NCBI GenBank assembly: GCA_000585055.1
Contig: JEMX01000109.1
Span: 396-56,976 of the forward strand
Direction: 5' to 3'
DNA: 56,581 bases
Source: Candidatus Accumulibacter appositus
GTDB taxonomy: Bacteria > Pseudomonadota > Gammaproteobacteria > Burkholderiales > Rhodocyclaceae
A program made the position numbers and the translations under genes. Below are positions 10,799 through 19,101 of the stretch, in pieces. The stretch's first letter is position 1. Each line of letters opens with the position of its first letter. The notes beneath the pieces were generated by a model that searched no databases, was not told the origin of the DNA, and worked only from the letters and a program-made list of their open reading frames with translations.

Positions 10799-11458
10799 AT
10801 GCGTAACGTCTTCCTCAGCTATGCCACCAAGGATCACTACTTCGCCGATCTCGCCGAGATCAAGCTGGCCGAAGCGGGCATCGTTCTCTGGCGCGATCGT
10901 AGTCAGTTGCGCGCGGGTGCCGACTGGCAAAGCGGCATCGAACGCGGCATCGCCGACTGCTTTGCGGTCCTGATCGCGCTCAGCGCCAACTCGGCCGAGT
11001 CTTCGTACGTGACCTATGAGTGGGCCTATGCGCTCGGTAACGGCAAGACGGTGATCCCGATGAAGCTCAGCGAGTGCCTCATTCACCCGCGGCTGCAGAC
11101 CATCCAGCACCTCGACTTTTCGGTTCCGGGGGCGCTGCCCTGGGAGTCGCTGGTGGCGCGGATCCGCGAGGTCGAGATTGGCGATGGCGGCGAGGAAGGT
11201 GATGGCGGTAACGAGCCGGCGCGGGACTCCGAAGCAGCAGCGGTGGCTGTCGATCCCGACGCGGTCCATGTCAAGGCGATCCTTGCCTATCTGAACCAGC
11301 GTGGCTACCAGATGGCCAGCTTCGAAAGGCTGCGCACGCGCCTGGAAACGAAGCTCTCCGACGAGCAGTTCACGCGCATCATCGACAAGCATCGCAGCAT
11401 TTTCCGGCGGGCGACGCTGAAGGGTGGCAGGCCCGGCCTGGCGAAGCTGGTCCCCTGA
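10799..11458 (+). CDS. TIR-domain protein with C-terminal helical domain
   Basis: A protein of 219 residues. Residues 1-~125 form a TIR domain: VFLSYATKDHYFADL (strand A and helix A), GIVLWRDRSQLRAG (BB-loop region), and LSANSAESSYVTYEWAYAL, where Glu74 sits at the position of the catalytic glutamate of NAD-cleaving TIR enzymes. An acidic Gly-rich linker (~130-150) leads to a ~65-residue C-terminal helical domain (VKAILAYLNQRGYQMASFERLR) that resembles a winged-helix or helical adaptor. ATG 10799 starts directly at the TIR fold; the frame is open further upstream but without a good ribosome-binding site. No effector partner is adjacent. NADase or defence function is inference; a scaffold role is equally possible. 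Confidence 0.75.
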   Translation: MRNVFLSYATKDHYFADLAEIKLAEAGIVLWRDRSQLRAGADWQSGIERGIADCFAVLIALSANSAESSYVTYEWAYALGNGKTVIPMKLSECLIHPRLQTIQHLDFSVPGALPWESLVARIREVEIGDGGEEGDGGNEPARDSEAAAVAVDPDAVHVKAILAYLNQRGYQMASFERLRTRLETKLSDEQFTRIIDKHRSIFRRATLKGGRPGLAKLVP

Positions 11459-11636
11459 TGGACGGCGCCGCTATCGCTATCGTCGCTCTCGCTTGACAAG
11501 CGCTGCTTGCACTTTCATTCTTGACTAAGTTGTCACGTTTCAGCGGCCTGTTGGTCGTCACGCGAATGGGCGGGCGCCGCTTGTCTGACCCCGACGAGGA
11601 TGCTCACCTGAAAGGCGCACGACAGGAGGAAACGAA

Positions 11637-12662
11637 TTGACACTGCTGTGCCGCTACGCTGCCGCCCTATTTGTCGCCTACCTGGCGTTCCCGGTTTCCG
11701 CCGAGACGAAGTGGGATATGCCGACACCCTATCCGGTGAGCAACTTTCACACCGAAAACATCGCAAGGTTCGCCAGCGAAGTGGCTACGTTAACGGGCGG
11801 CCAGCTGCAAATCACGGTGCACGCCAACGGCGCGCTGTACAGGGCCAACGAAATCAAGCGCGCGGTGCGGGGCGGGCAGGCGCAGATCGGCGAGATCATC
11901 ATTTCCGGCGCGGCCAACGAGGACCCGCTGTTCGCTCTCGACACAATTCCCTTCCTCGCCAGCAGCTATTCCGAAGCGCAGGCCCTGTGGCAGGCCTCGC
12001 GTAGCAAGGTCGAGGAGCGCTTCGCCAGGCAGGGGCTGAAAGTGCTTTTCTCGGTGCCGTGGCCGCCGCAGGGTATCTACGCCAAGGTGGCGCTGAATTC
12101 GCTGGCCGACGTGAAAGGCATGAAGATTCGCTCGTACAGCCCGACGGTGGCGCGCATGATCGAATTGATGGGCGCGCAGCCAGTGACCGTGCAGGCGGCG
12201 GACCTCAGCCAGGCGCTGGCCACTGGCGTGGTGTCGGCGAATGTCACCTCGGCTTCGACGGGCTACGATGCGCAGAGCTGGGAGCAGTTGAGCTACTACT
12301 TCGACGTGCAGGCCTGGCTTCCAAAGAACGTGGTGATCGTTAACCAGCAGCAGTTCGATGGCCTAGACAGGCCGAACCGCGAGGCGCTGCTGAAGGCGGC
12401 GGCAGCCGCCGAGCTGCGCGGCTGGAAGACCTCCGAGGAAAAGACCCAGTGGTACGTCGAGCAGTTGAAGGCGAAAAAGATGAAAGTATTGCCGGCTGCA
12501 GCGGAATTGCAGAAGGCTCTGCTCGGCATCGGCGAGCGAATGACCAGGGAATGGCTTGTGCAGGCCGGGGCGGATGGTCAGCAGGTCTACGACGCCTATC
12601 GCCAGGCGGTCAAGAAGTCGTTCAGCAATGCCTGCGCCTGCGCAGCTCGCCTGTGGTGGTGA
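11637..12662 (+). CDS. TRAP transporter substrate-binding protein (DctP family)
   Basis: A periplasmic solute receptor of 341 residues. The start is TTG 11637, preceded by the strong Shine-Dalgarno AGGAGGAA about 6 nt upstream. A signal peptide follows (LCRYAAALFVAYLAFPVSA, cleavage near residue 23). The mature protein shows DctP-family traits: NFHTENIARFASEV, LADVKGMKIRSYSP, and alternating helices with late EREWL-like segments. Ligands of this family are usually organic acids. No DctQ or DctM membrane subunit lies next to it here, so it is an orphan receptor that must partner elsewhere. The last residues (NACACAARLWW) are unusual and could reflect a shifted 3' end. Confidence 0.85.
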   Translation: MTLLCRYAAALFVAYLAFPVSAETKWDMPTPYPVSNFHTENIARFASEVATLTGGQLQITVHANGALYRANEIKRAVRGGQAQIGEIIISGAANEDPLFALDTIPFLASSYSEAQALWQASRSKVEERFARQGLKVLFSVPWPPQGIYAKVALNSLADVKGMKIRSYSPTVARMIELMGAQPVTVQAADLSQALATGVVSANVTSASTGYDAQSWEQLSYYFDVQAWLPKNVVIVNQQQFDGLDRPNREALLKAAAAAELRGWKTSEEKTQWYVEQLKAKKMKVLPAAAELQKALLGIGERMTREWLVQAGADGQQVYDAYRQAVKKSFSNACACAARLWW

Positions 12663-12699
12663 CCCATGCCACGGCTTGCACGCCGCTCGTTCTGCACAC

Positions 12700-13512
12700 T
12701 TACTCCGGCTTGCGGTAGATCGTCGGTTTGACCACCGACAGCTGGTCGGTGATGCCGTTCAGCGATTCGGAATGGCCGACGATGAAGTAGCCGCCCGGGA
12801 GCAGTCTTGGCAGCAGATTGGCAACCACCTTGCGCTTGGTCTCGGCATCGAAATAGATCATGACGTTGCGCACGAAAATGACATCGAAGCTGCCGACCGC
12901 CGGGCTGATCGGCTGCGTCAGATTGACCTGTGCGAAGCGCACCTGCTGGCGGATTTGGGGCGCGATCTGGAAAGTCCCGTGGCTGCCTCGCTCGCCGGGT
13001 AGGCAGTATTTGCGTCGGCAGGCTTCCGGGATGCCTTCATTGCGGTTGAGCGGGTAGCTGGCGGTGCGCGCCCTGGTCAGCACCTGCGTGCTGATATCCG
13101 ACCCGAAAACCTCCCACACGGTGTTTGGAAGCGCTTCAGCGAGCACCATGGCCACGCTGTAGGCCTCTTCGCCGCTGGAACTGGCGGCGCTCCAGACGCG
13201 AAAGCTCCGGCTCGGGCGGCGGCTGCCGAGCACTTCGTCGCGCAGGAAGTCGAAGTGTCGCGATTCGCGGAAGAAGTAGGTCTCGTTGGTGGTCAGCAGA
13301 TCGACCATTGTCTGCTGCTCGTCCGGGTGCTGGCCGCTGCTGAGCAAGCGATAGTAGTCGCCGAAACTGGCGAGTTGGCGTTCCCGGAGACGGCGCTGCA
13401 AGCGGCCAACGAGGAGAACCTTCTTGCTATCCGCGAGATTGATGCCGGCAATCCTGTAGATCAGCCGCTGGAAAAGAGCAAATTCCTGGTCGGTGATCGG
13501 CGCGTGCTCCAT
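12700..13512 (-). CDS. cheR: CheR-type protein-glutamate O-methyltransferase
   Basis: This protein methylates glutamates of chemoreceptors with S-adenosylmethionine, 270 residues, the family length. ATG 13512 gives MEHAPITDQEFALFQRLI, matching the CheR N-terminal helical domain (CheR_N). The frame extends 73 residues further upstream but that part is not CheR-like. Catalytic-domain features are TTNETYFFRES, the SAM site VWSAASSSGEEAYS, FGSDISTQVL and FDVIFVRNVMIYFD. No receptor, CheA or CheB lies nearby. It may serve a chemosensory or Wsp-like pathway encoded elsewhere, possibly controlling the adjacent polysaccharide locus (inference). Confidence 0.93.
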   Translation of the reverse strand: MEHAPITDQEFALFQRLIYRIAGINLADSKKVLLVGRLQRRLRERQLASFGDYYRLLSSGQHPDEQQTMVDLLTTNETYFFRESRHFDFLRDEVLGSRRPSRSFRVWSAASSSGEEAYSVAMVLAEALPNTVWEVFGSDISTQVLTRARTASYPLNRNEGIPEACRRKYCLPGERGSHGTFQIAPQIRQQVRFAQVNLTQPISPAVGSFDVIFVRNVMIYFDAETKRKVVANLLPRLLPGGYFIVGHSESLNGITDQLSVVKPTIYRKPE

Positions 13513-14160
13513 CAGTACCTCGCTAAGCTCGTGCTGCGAGGCGGCTGCGTCGCCTGTCTCGCTGATTCTTTGTTCCTCTGGTGGCGAGCGCTGGCATGCT
13601 GGCCGTGCGGACGCTTCTCGCCAAGCCGGGGGCTGGTCGGGCTCGTCAGCGTCAATGCTCCTCCATGACGGGGCTTGTCGCAAGCACATGCGCTTCCACA
13701 TGGCCTCTGTCTGGGCGCGGTACGAGCGCAAACGGTGTGTTGTTGAATAACTAAATCAATAGGTTATATAATTTTTCATGTTTTTGTGGGGGATGGAGCT
13801 AAAGAAATGCCGTGAAACGTGCGTTATTCCTCTTATTGGGCGCGCTGAAGCAAGTATTCTCCTTGCATCGACAGTGGCTTTGCGAAGACCAACAGCTTGA
13901 GCGCTGGCGAAGCTCAGGAACCGCTGGCGGTTGCAGTCATGATTGCTGCGGGCACGGGGTGGCAGTAGTGCGTGCCTAGTCACCGAGCCGCTGTGGCAGG
14001 CGCTGAACTATAGGTAACAGGCAGTACTGGCCGGGCACGAGGTTTCGTCGCCCGGGACAATTCAACTATACTGTGGCGCGCTTTACGATACCCGTCAGCG
14101 CAATGTCTTGGGGATTTGCCGCATTCCGTTTCCAGGCCGGCGGCTACAAAGGAGAGGGTC
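13513..14160. other. Long divergent intergenic region between cheR and the polysaccharide operon
   Basis: A gap of 648 nt. It contains an AT-rich patch at 13745-13800 (TTATATAATTTTTCATG) in otherwise GC-rich DNA, and a TATACT hexamer at 14067-14072 that could be a -10 box for the operon starting at 14161, with only a weak -35 match (TTTCGT, 14043-14048). The divergent arrangement and the AT-rich patch suggest promoters for both cheR and the + strand locus. Short open frames here (for example 14073-14453) overlap the next gene in another frame and do not look coding. I found no RNA gene. Confidence 0.4.
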
Positions 14161-14817
14161 ATGGTTTCACGCTTGCATCATGTCGTCGGCGCTGCCTTGC
14201 GCTGGCTTGTGTTGGGCGCCGCCGGCGCACTTGCCGTTGGCTGCGCTTCGTCCGACTTTCCGCCAGCTCCGGAGCTGGCCGCTTCACCGGATTATCGCTA
14301 CCTCATCGGGCCTGGCGACACGGTGAATATTATTGTCTGGCGCAACCCCGAGCTTTCCTTGTCGGTTCCGGTGCGTCCCGACGGGCTGATAGCTGGTCCC
14401 TTGATCGAGGATATGCCGGCGATGGGCAAGACGCCGACGATGCTGGCGCGTGATATGGAGAAAGCGCTTGGCGTTTTCATTCGCGATCCCGTGGTGACGG
14501 TCGTGGTGACCAGTTTTGTCGGCAGCCAGAGCGAGCAGATCCGGGTTGTCGGGGAAGCGTCGAAGCCGCAGGCCCTCCCGTATCGCCAGAAGATGACGCT
14601 GCTCGACGTGATGATTGCAGTCGGCGGCTTGACCGATTTTGCTGATGGCAACGGCGCGACTCTGCTGCGCGTGTCCGACGACACCAAGGAATACAGCAAG
14701 GAAAACAGCAAGCAATACAGCGTTCGCTTGTACGACCTGATTCGCCGAGGCGACGTTTCGGCCAACGTGGACATGAAGCCAGGTGACGTGCTGATCATTC
14801 CCCAGAGCTGGTTCTGA
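14161..14817 (+). CDS. XrtA-system polysaccharide export lipoprotein (Wza/BexD family)
   Basis: An outer-membrane polysaccharide export protein of 218 residues. GGAGAGG lies just upstream of ATG 14161. A lipoprotein signal ends at LAVGC (Cys28). The Poly_export domain follows (YLIGPGDTVNIIVWRNPELS) and then a SLBB domain (IRVVGEASKPQALPY, LLDVMIAVGGLTDFADGN). It ends MKPGDVLIIPQSWF. It is shorter than Wza, as is usual for exosortase-associated members. Codons 177-188 contain three 12-bp repeats (EYSK/ENSK/QYSV, 14689-14724). It is the first gene of the locus and works with the chain-length protein and autokinase that follow. Confidence 0.92.
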   Translation: MVSRLHHVVGAALRWLVLGAAGALAVGCASSDFPPAPELAASPDYRYLIGPGDTVNIIVWRNPELSLSVPVRPDGLIAGPLIEDMPAMGKTPTMLARDMEKALGVFIRDPVVTVVVTSFVGSQSEQIRVVGEASKPQALPYRQKMTLLDVMIAVGGLTDFADGNGATLLRVSDDTKEYSKENSKQYSVRLYDLIRRGDVSANVDMKPGDVLIIPQSWF

Positions 14818-14918
14818 CCATTCTCGGGTGTCCGCTTGGCCAGTTTTCCTCCCGCTGTTGGTGACTTGCGTCATCGCGCCGACCCTTCTCAAACCAATAC
14901 CGATAGAGTCTGAATCCG

Positions 14919-16481
14919 ATGGATGAACTGCTTCGACAAGCGACAACGATATTGCGCGGCATGTGGAAGCGTCGTTGGCTGGGGATCATCGTCGCCTGGA
15001 TTGTTGCTTTGGCGAGTGTGGCGGCGGTGCTGGCGATCCCTGACAAATACGAAGCCTCGGCGCGAATCTTTGTCGATACCCAGTCGATCCTGCGGCCGCT
15101 GATGTCCGGGTTGGTTACACAACCCAATATCGACCAGCAGGTGATGATGTTGAGCCGCACGCTGATCACCCGGCCCAATGTGGAAAAGCTGATCCGTATG
15201 GCGGACCTCGACCTCGGAGTCCAGTCCAAGGCCGACCGCGATGCCTTGGCCGAGAACCTGATGTCGTCGCTCAAGATCGTCAATACCTCGCGCGACAATA
15301 TCTACACCATCAACTATCGCGACACGCAGCCCGAGCATGCGAAGCGAGTGGTGCAATCCTTGGTCTCGATCTTTGTCGAATCCAACCTCGGTGACGCGCG
15401 TAAGGACTCGGAATCGGCGCGCAGATTCATCGACGAACAAATCACCACCTACGAGAAAAAGCTCGAAGAGGCTGAGGCCAGGCTGAAGGAGTTCAAGTTG
15501 CGCAACCTGGCAACGCAGAGCGTCGAGGGCAAGGACCATTTCACTCAAATGAGCGAAGCGGGCGCCCTTCTCGAGACCAGCAAGCTCGCCTTGCGCGAGG
15601 CCGAGCAGTCACATGAAGCGCTCAAGCGCCATATGCTCGGCGAGGAGCCGTCACTCTTGTCGGCGCCGCCGCGTGAAGAACACGTTGCGGGCGTGTCGAT
15701 CCCTGAGATCGATAGCCGACTCGATGTCATGCAGCGCAATCTCGACGCCATGCTGCAGCGGTTTACGGAACAGCATCCGGATGTGCGCAGTACCCGTCGT
15801 CTGATCAAGGATCTCGAAGAGCAGAAGCGTGAAGAGGTCAAGGCCCGGCGGCTGGCAGCAGCCGCGAATCCCACGGCGCCGATGTCGACCAATCCGGTGC
15901 ACCAGCAACTGGCAATTTCCGTATCCGAGGCCGAGGCGAACATTGCCGCCCTGCAGACCCGTGTTGCCGAATACCAGCAGCGCTACGACGTGCTGCAAGA
16001 GGCGGTCAAGTTGATGCCGCAGATCGAGGCTGAGTTTGCCCAGCTCAACCGTGACTACGAGATCAACAAGAAGAATTACGAGCAACTGGTTCAGCGCCGC
16101 GAATCGGCCAACATGGGTAGCGAAATCAACAACAGCGTTGGCGTTGATTTCCGGCTGATCGATCCGCCGCGCGTCTCGCCGCAACCGGTGGCACCGAACC
16201 GTACCATTTTCCTGCCACTGACCTTGCTTCTTGCCCTCGGCGCTGGGGTCGCGGTGACCTTTGCTGCCAGTCAGGTTAGGCCGGTGTTCTTCGATTCGCG
16301 CGCCTTGCGGGAAGTCTGCAGCCTGCCGCTTCTGGGGACCGTGTCGAGGCTCACCAATGACGCGACGAAGCGTGGTGAGCGCCGCGACCTGATCCGCTTT
16401 GCCGCCGCTTGTACCTCGCTGATCGGTGCCTACGGTGCGGGGCTGCTTGCCTTGTTCCTTTTTTCCGTCCGTACTGCCTGA
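14919..16481 (+). CDS. XrtA-system polysaccharide chain-length determinant (Wzz/GumC type)
   Basis: An inner-membrane co-polymerase of 520 residues setting polymer length. A first transmembrane helix lies near residues 21-42 (WLGIIVAWIVALASVAAVLAI). A long periplasmic coiled coil follows (YEKKLEEAEARLKEFKLRNL, then TRVAEYQQRYDVLQEAVKLM). The proline-rich motif LIDPPRVSPQPVAPNR precedes a second helix at ~430-450. An extra C-terminal hydrophobic helix ends the protein. It lacks a kinase domain; the kinase is the separate next gene, 9 nt downstream. The match to the exosortase-associated chain-length family is by overall layout and context. Confidence 0.92.
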   Translation: MDELLRQATTILRGMWKRRWLGIIVAWIVALASVAAVLAIPDKYEASARIFVDTQSILRPLMSGLVTQPNIDQQVMMLSRTLITRPNVEKLIRMADLDLGVQSKADRDALAENLMSSLKIVNTSRDNIYTINYRDTQPEHAKRVVQSLVSIFVESNLGDARKDSESARRFIDEQITTYEKKLEEAEARLKEFKLRNLATQSVEGKDHFTQMSEAGALLETSKLALREAEQSHEALKRHMLGEEPSLLSAPPREEHVAGVSIPEIDSRLDVMQRNLDAMLQRFTEQHPDVRSTRRLIKDLEEQKREEVKARRLAAAANPTAPMSTNPVHQQLAISVSEAEANIAALQTRVAEYQQRYDVLQEAVKLMPQIEAEFAQLNRDYEINKKNYEQLVQRRESANMGSEINNSVGVDFRLIDPPRVSPQPVAPNRTIFLPLTLLLALGAGVAVTFAASQVRPVFFDSRALREVCSLPLLGTVSRLTNDATKRGERRDLIRFAAACTSLIGAYGAGLLALFLFSVRTA

Positions 16482-16490
16482 GGAAAAGCG

Positions 16491-17507
16491 ATGAGCCTCA
16501 TTGAACAAGCGGCGAAGCGTCTGGCACAGCTGCGCAACGCTGGTGTGGAAACCAGCGACTCTTTCGCTGACGCTGAGCCCTTGCCTCGTGCAGCCAAGGC
16601 CCAGACGGACGTCAAGGCCGAGATTGAGGCTGCGGCCACGCTTGCGGCGGTGGCGCCGCGAGTCGAGGCGGTTGCGGACCTCAAACGTCAGCGTGCCGAG
16701 ATGTCGACAAGCAAGGAACCGGTAGCGAATGCGCCGGTTTCGCGGCGCATCGAGCTTGACCTGAACGCGCTGGCGACCAGCGGCCTGATCAGCCCGGATG
16801 CGCCGCGCTCGCAGATTGCCGATCAGTACCGGGTGATCAAACGGCCCTTGATTGCCAACGCAATGGGTAAGGGTGCTGCGCCGGTCAAGCGCGGCAACCT
16901 GATCATGATCACGAGCGCGATTTCCGGCGAGGGCAAGAGTTTTTCGGCGATCAATCTGGCGATGAGTATCGCCATGGAGATGGATAACACCGTGATGTTG
17001 GTCGACGCCGATGTTCCGAAGCCTTCGGTGCTCAAGATGCTTGGTTTGCCGCCTTCGCGCGGACTGCTCGACGTGTTGACCGACGACTCGGTCGATCTCT
17101 CGCAGGTGTTGCTGAAGACCAATGTCGAAACACTGACCATCTTGCCGAGCGGGACGCAGCACGCGCGGGCGACCGAGCTTCTGGCCAGTGATGCGATGGT
17201 CAACCTGCTCGAGGAGATGGCCACCCGCTATCCGGATCGGATCATCATTTTTGACTCGCCACCGCTGTTGATGACCACCGAGTCGCGAGTGCTGGCCACC
17301 CACATGGGGCAGGTGGTGGTGGTCGTGAAGGCGGAAAGTACGGTGCACAGCGACGTCAAGCACGCCTTGGCCGCCATCGAGTCGTGCCCGGTGAAGCTGA
17401 TGCTGCTCAATCAGGGGCGCGGCAGCGGCCAGGATGGTTACGGATACGGCTATGGTTATGGCTACGGTTATGGTTACGGTTATGGTTATGGGTCAGACGG
17501 TGCTTGA
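16491..17507 (+). CDS. XrtA-system BY-type tyrosine autokinase
   Basis: A cytoplasmic bacterial tyrosine kinase of 338 residues partnering the chain-length protein. Walker A is ITSAISGEGKSFSAINLA (~140-157), Walker A' is VMLVDADVPKPSVLK, and Walker B is IIIFDSPPLLM. The first ~110 residues are a variable linker. The C-terminal tail is nine Gly-Tyr pairs encoded by a 6-bp tandem repeat, then GSDGA. BY-kinases normally have a C-terminal tyrosine cluster that is autophosphorylated, so this tail is the likely phosphorylation site, in an unusually regular form. AGG/GAGG lies 6-8 nt before ATG 16491. Confidence 0.93.
   Translation: MSLIEQAAKRLAQLRNAGVETSDSFADAEPLPRAAKAQTDVKAEIEAAATLAAVAPRVEAVADLKRQRAEMSTSKEPVANAPVSRRIELDLNALATSGLISPDAPRSQIADQYRVIKRPLIANAMGKGAAPVKRGNLIMITSAISGEGKSFSAINLAMSIAMEMDNTVMLVDADVPKPSVLKMLGLPPSRGLLDVLTDDSVDLSQVLLKTNVETLTILPSGTQHARATELLASDAMVNLLEEMATRYPDRIIIFDSPPLLMTTESRVLATHMGQVVVVVKAESTVHSDVKHALAAIESCPVKLMLLNQGRGSGQDGYGYGYGYGYGYGYGYGYGSDGA
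17436..17489 (+). repeat. 6-bp tandem repeat encoding (Gly-Tyr)9 in the autokinase tail
   Basis: Nine units of GGNTAY run in the kinase frame. Because units are 6 bp, gain or loss changes the number of tyrosines without a frameshift. The next gene's likely start codons (ATG 17488, GTG 17500) overlap the end of this tract in another frame. Confidence 0.9.
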
Positions 17508-19092
17508 GCGCAGCGGGGGTGGTGCGGGTGACCAACCGCGCTTTGCTTCTTTGCGGCGTCATCGCCGCGATGCGGTCGGCGAGGGGCGGCGACGGCGAAG
17601 GAAGTTGAGCGCGCTGCTGCTCGTCCTGGCGGGCACTAGCGCCGCAGTGCAGGCAGGCGACTGGACCATCGTGCCGTCGATTGCGGTAAATGAGACCCTG
17701 ACCAACAACGTCTTTCTTTCTGGCACGGATCCGACCAGTGATTCGGTGACCGGCATCGCGCCAGGTATCTCGATCGATGGCAAAGGCGATCGCGCCAGCC
17801 TGCGCCTGAACTACGTGATTACCCAGTATCTCTATGCGCGGGAGACACAAGAGAACAACCACCAGAGTGCGCTGAGGGCGACTGGAACGCTCGAGGCGAT
17901 CGAAGACTGGCTGTTCATCGATGCGACGGGCACTATTTCGCAGCAGTATCTTTCAGCATTCGGTGCCGTTTCGCCCAGCTCCGCCAACGTCGATCGAAAC
18001 CGAACCGAGACTTCGAGCTACTCGCTGTCCCCTTACCTCAAGGGCAGGTTGCTGGGCTGGGCCGATTACCGTTTGCGTTACCAGGCGGCAACGACCAGCT
18101 CGCAGTCAAACCTGGCACCGAACCTGGACGTATATACGTGGAGTGGCGGTGTGAACGGGGCCACGCGCTGGAATCACATTACTTGGGCGCTGGATGCGAG
18201 CGACCAGAAGAGCGACTATGAGACGGGTCGAGACTACCAGGCATCAAACTATGGCGTGACCCTTGCGTATCGTTTCAGCCCGCAGTTTCAGGTTTCTCTG
18301 ATTGGTGGGCGTGAATCGAATGACTACGTCAGCCTGGACCAGCAGACGAACTATACGCGCGGTTTCGGTTTTGACTGGACGCCGAGCCAGCGTACCCAGC
18401 TGGCGGCGATCGTCAAGAACCGTTTTTTTGGAACCGGCTGGGATGTCAACTTTAGCCATCGCCGACCGCGTTCGATGATCAGCTTTCGCTCCAGCAAGGA
18501 TGTGTCCTTGCAGCCACCGGGGGTCGGCAACACCGGGCAGGGAAGCAACTACGACAACTTCTATGCGATCATCGCGGCCACCAATCCCGATCTTTCACCC
18601 GCAGAGATCAGCGCACAGACCGCTCAGCTGCTGGTCGATCGCGGCATTCCGGCCGACGGTACGGTGGTCAATGGCTACCTGGACGATCGCCCGAACGTCC
18701 AGAATCTACAGCAGCTCACGGCGGCGCTGATGGGTGCCCGCAACACCGTCACCTTCACTGCGACGCGTAGTGAGCAGCAAGGCCTGAGCCTGCTCAATGG
18801 CTTGACCAATAATTTTTCGACGCAGGGTCGTATCCTGCAGGTTGGCTACGGCCTCATCTGGGCGCATCAGTTGACGGGCTTGTCGTCTCTCTCCATGTCG
18901 TTCAACCAGCAGCGGAGTAGCACTTTCGTCGCCAACTCACCGGAAACCACGACTTCCGGCGGTTATCTGCTGTTCTCGACCCGTTTCAGCCCCAAGACCA
19001 CCGCCAATATCGGCGCCCGCCGGGTTATTTCCAGTGGCGTTACCAGCTACACCGAGAATGCGTTGACTGGCGCACTTTCCCACAGTTTTTGA
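17488..19092 (+). CDS. XrtA/PEP-CTERM-system outer-membrane beta-barrel protein
   Basis: About 534 residues, of the TIGR03016-like group of porin-type proteins in exosortase loci. The N-terminus is uncertain. ATG 17488 and GTG 17500 overlap the kinase gene, and the signal peptide proper (LSALLLVLAGTSAAVQA, before GDW) begins ~40 residues later after an Arg-rich stretch. The rest is alternating aromatic beta strands (YRLRYQAATTSS, YGVTLAYRFSPQFQVSLIGG), ending ENALTGALSHSF with a terminal Phe as expected for barrel insertion. It probably forms the outer-membrane channel or an assembly factor for the polymer. The export role is inference from position. Confidence 0.85.
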   Translation: MGQTVLERSGGGAGDQPRFASLRRHRRDAVGEGRRRRRKLSALLLVLAGTSAAVQAGDWTIVPSIAVNETLTNNVFLSGTDPTSDSVTGIAPGISIDGKGDRASLRLNYVITQYLYARETQENNHQSALRATGTLEAIEDWLFIDATGTISQQYLSAFGAVSPSSANVDRNRTETSSYSLSPYLKGRLLGWADYRLRYQAATTSSQSNLAPNLDVYTWSGGVNGATRWNHITWALDASDQKSDYETGRDYQASNYGVTLAYRFSPQFQVSLIGGRESNDYVSLDQQTNYTRGFGFDWTPSQRTQLAAIVKNRFFGTGWDVNFSHRRPRSMISFRSSKDVSLQPPGVGNTGQGSNYDNFYAIIAATNPDLSPAEISAQTAQLLVDRGIPADGTVVNGYLDDRPNVQNLQQLTAALMGARNTVTFTATRSEQQGLSLLNGLTNNFSTQGRILQVGYGLIWAHQLTGLSSLSMSFNQQRSSTFVANSPETTTSGGYLLFSTRFSPKTTANIGARRVISSGVTSYTENALTGALSHSF

Positions 19093-19101
19093 TCGGTCGT
19101 C

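Noticed and set aside
13510..13731. N-terminal 73-residue extension of CheR
   Set aside because: It has no CheR similarity, is Arg/Pro-rich, and an ATG at 13512 gives the full family length.
13930..13975. Possible sigma-54 promoter (TGGCAG...TGC) upstream of the polysaccharide operon
   Set aside because: The spacing between the GG and GC elements is wrong by one base.
14073..14453. 126-codon open frame before and across the export lipoprotein
   Set aside because: It overlaps the true gene in another frame and its translation is not protein-like.
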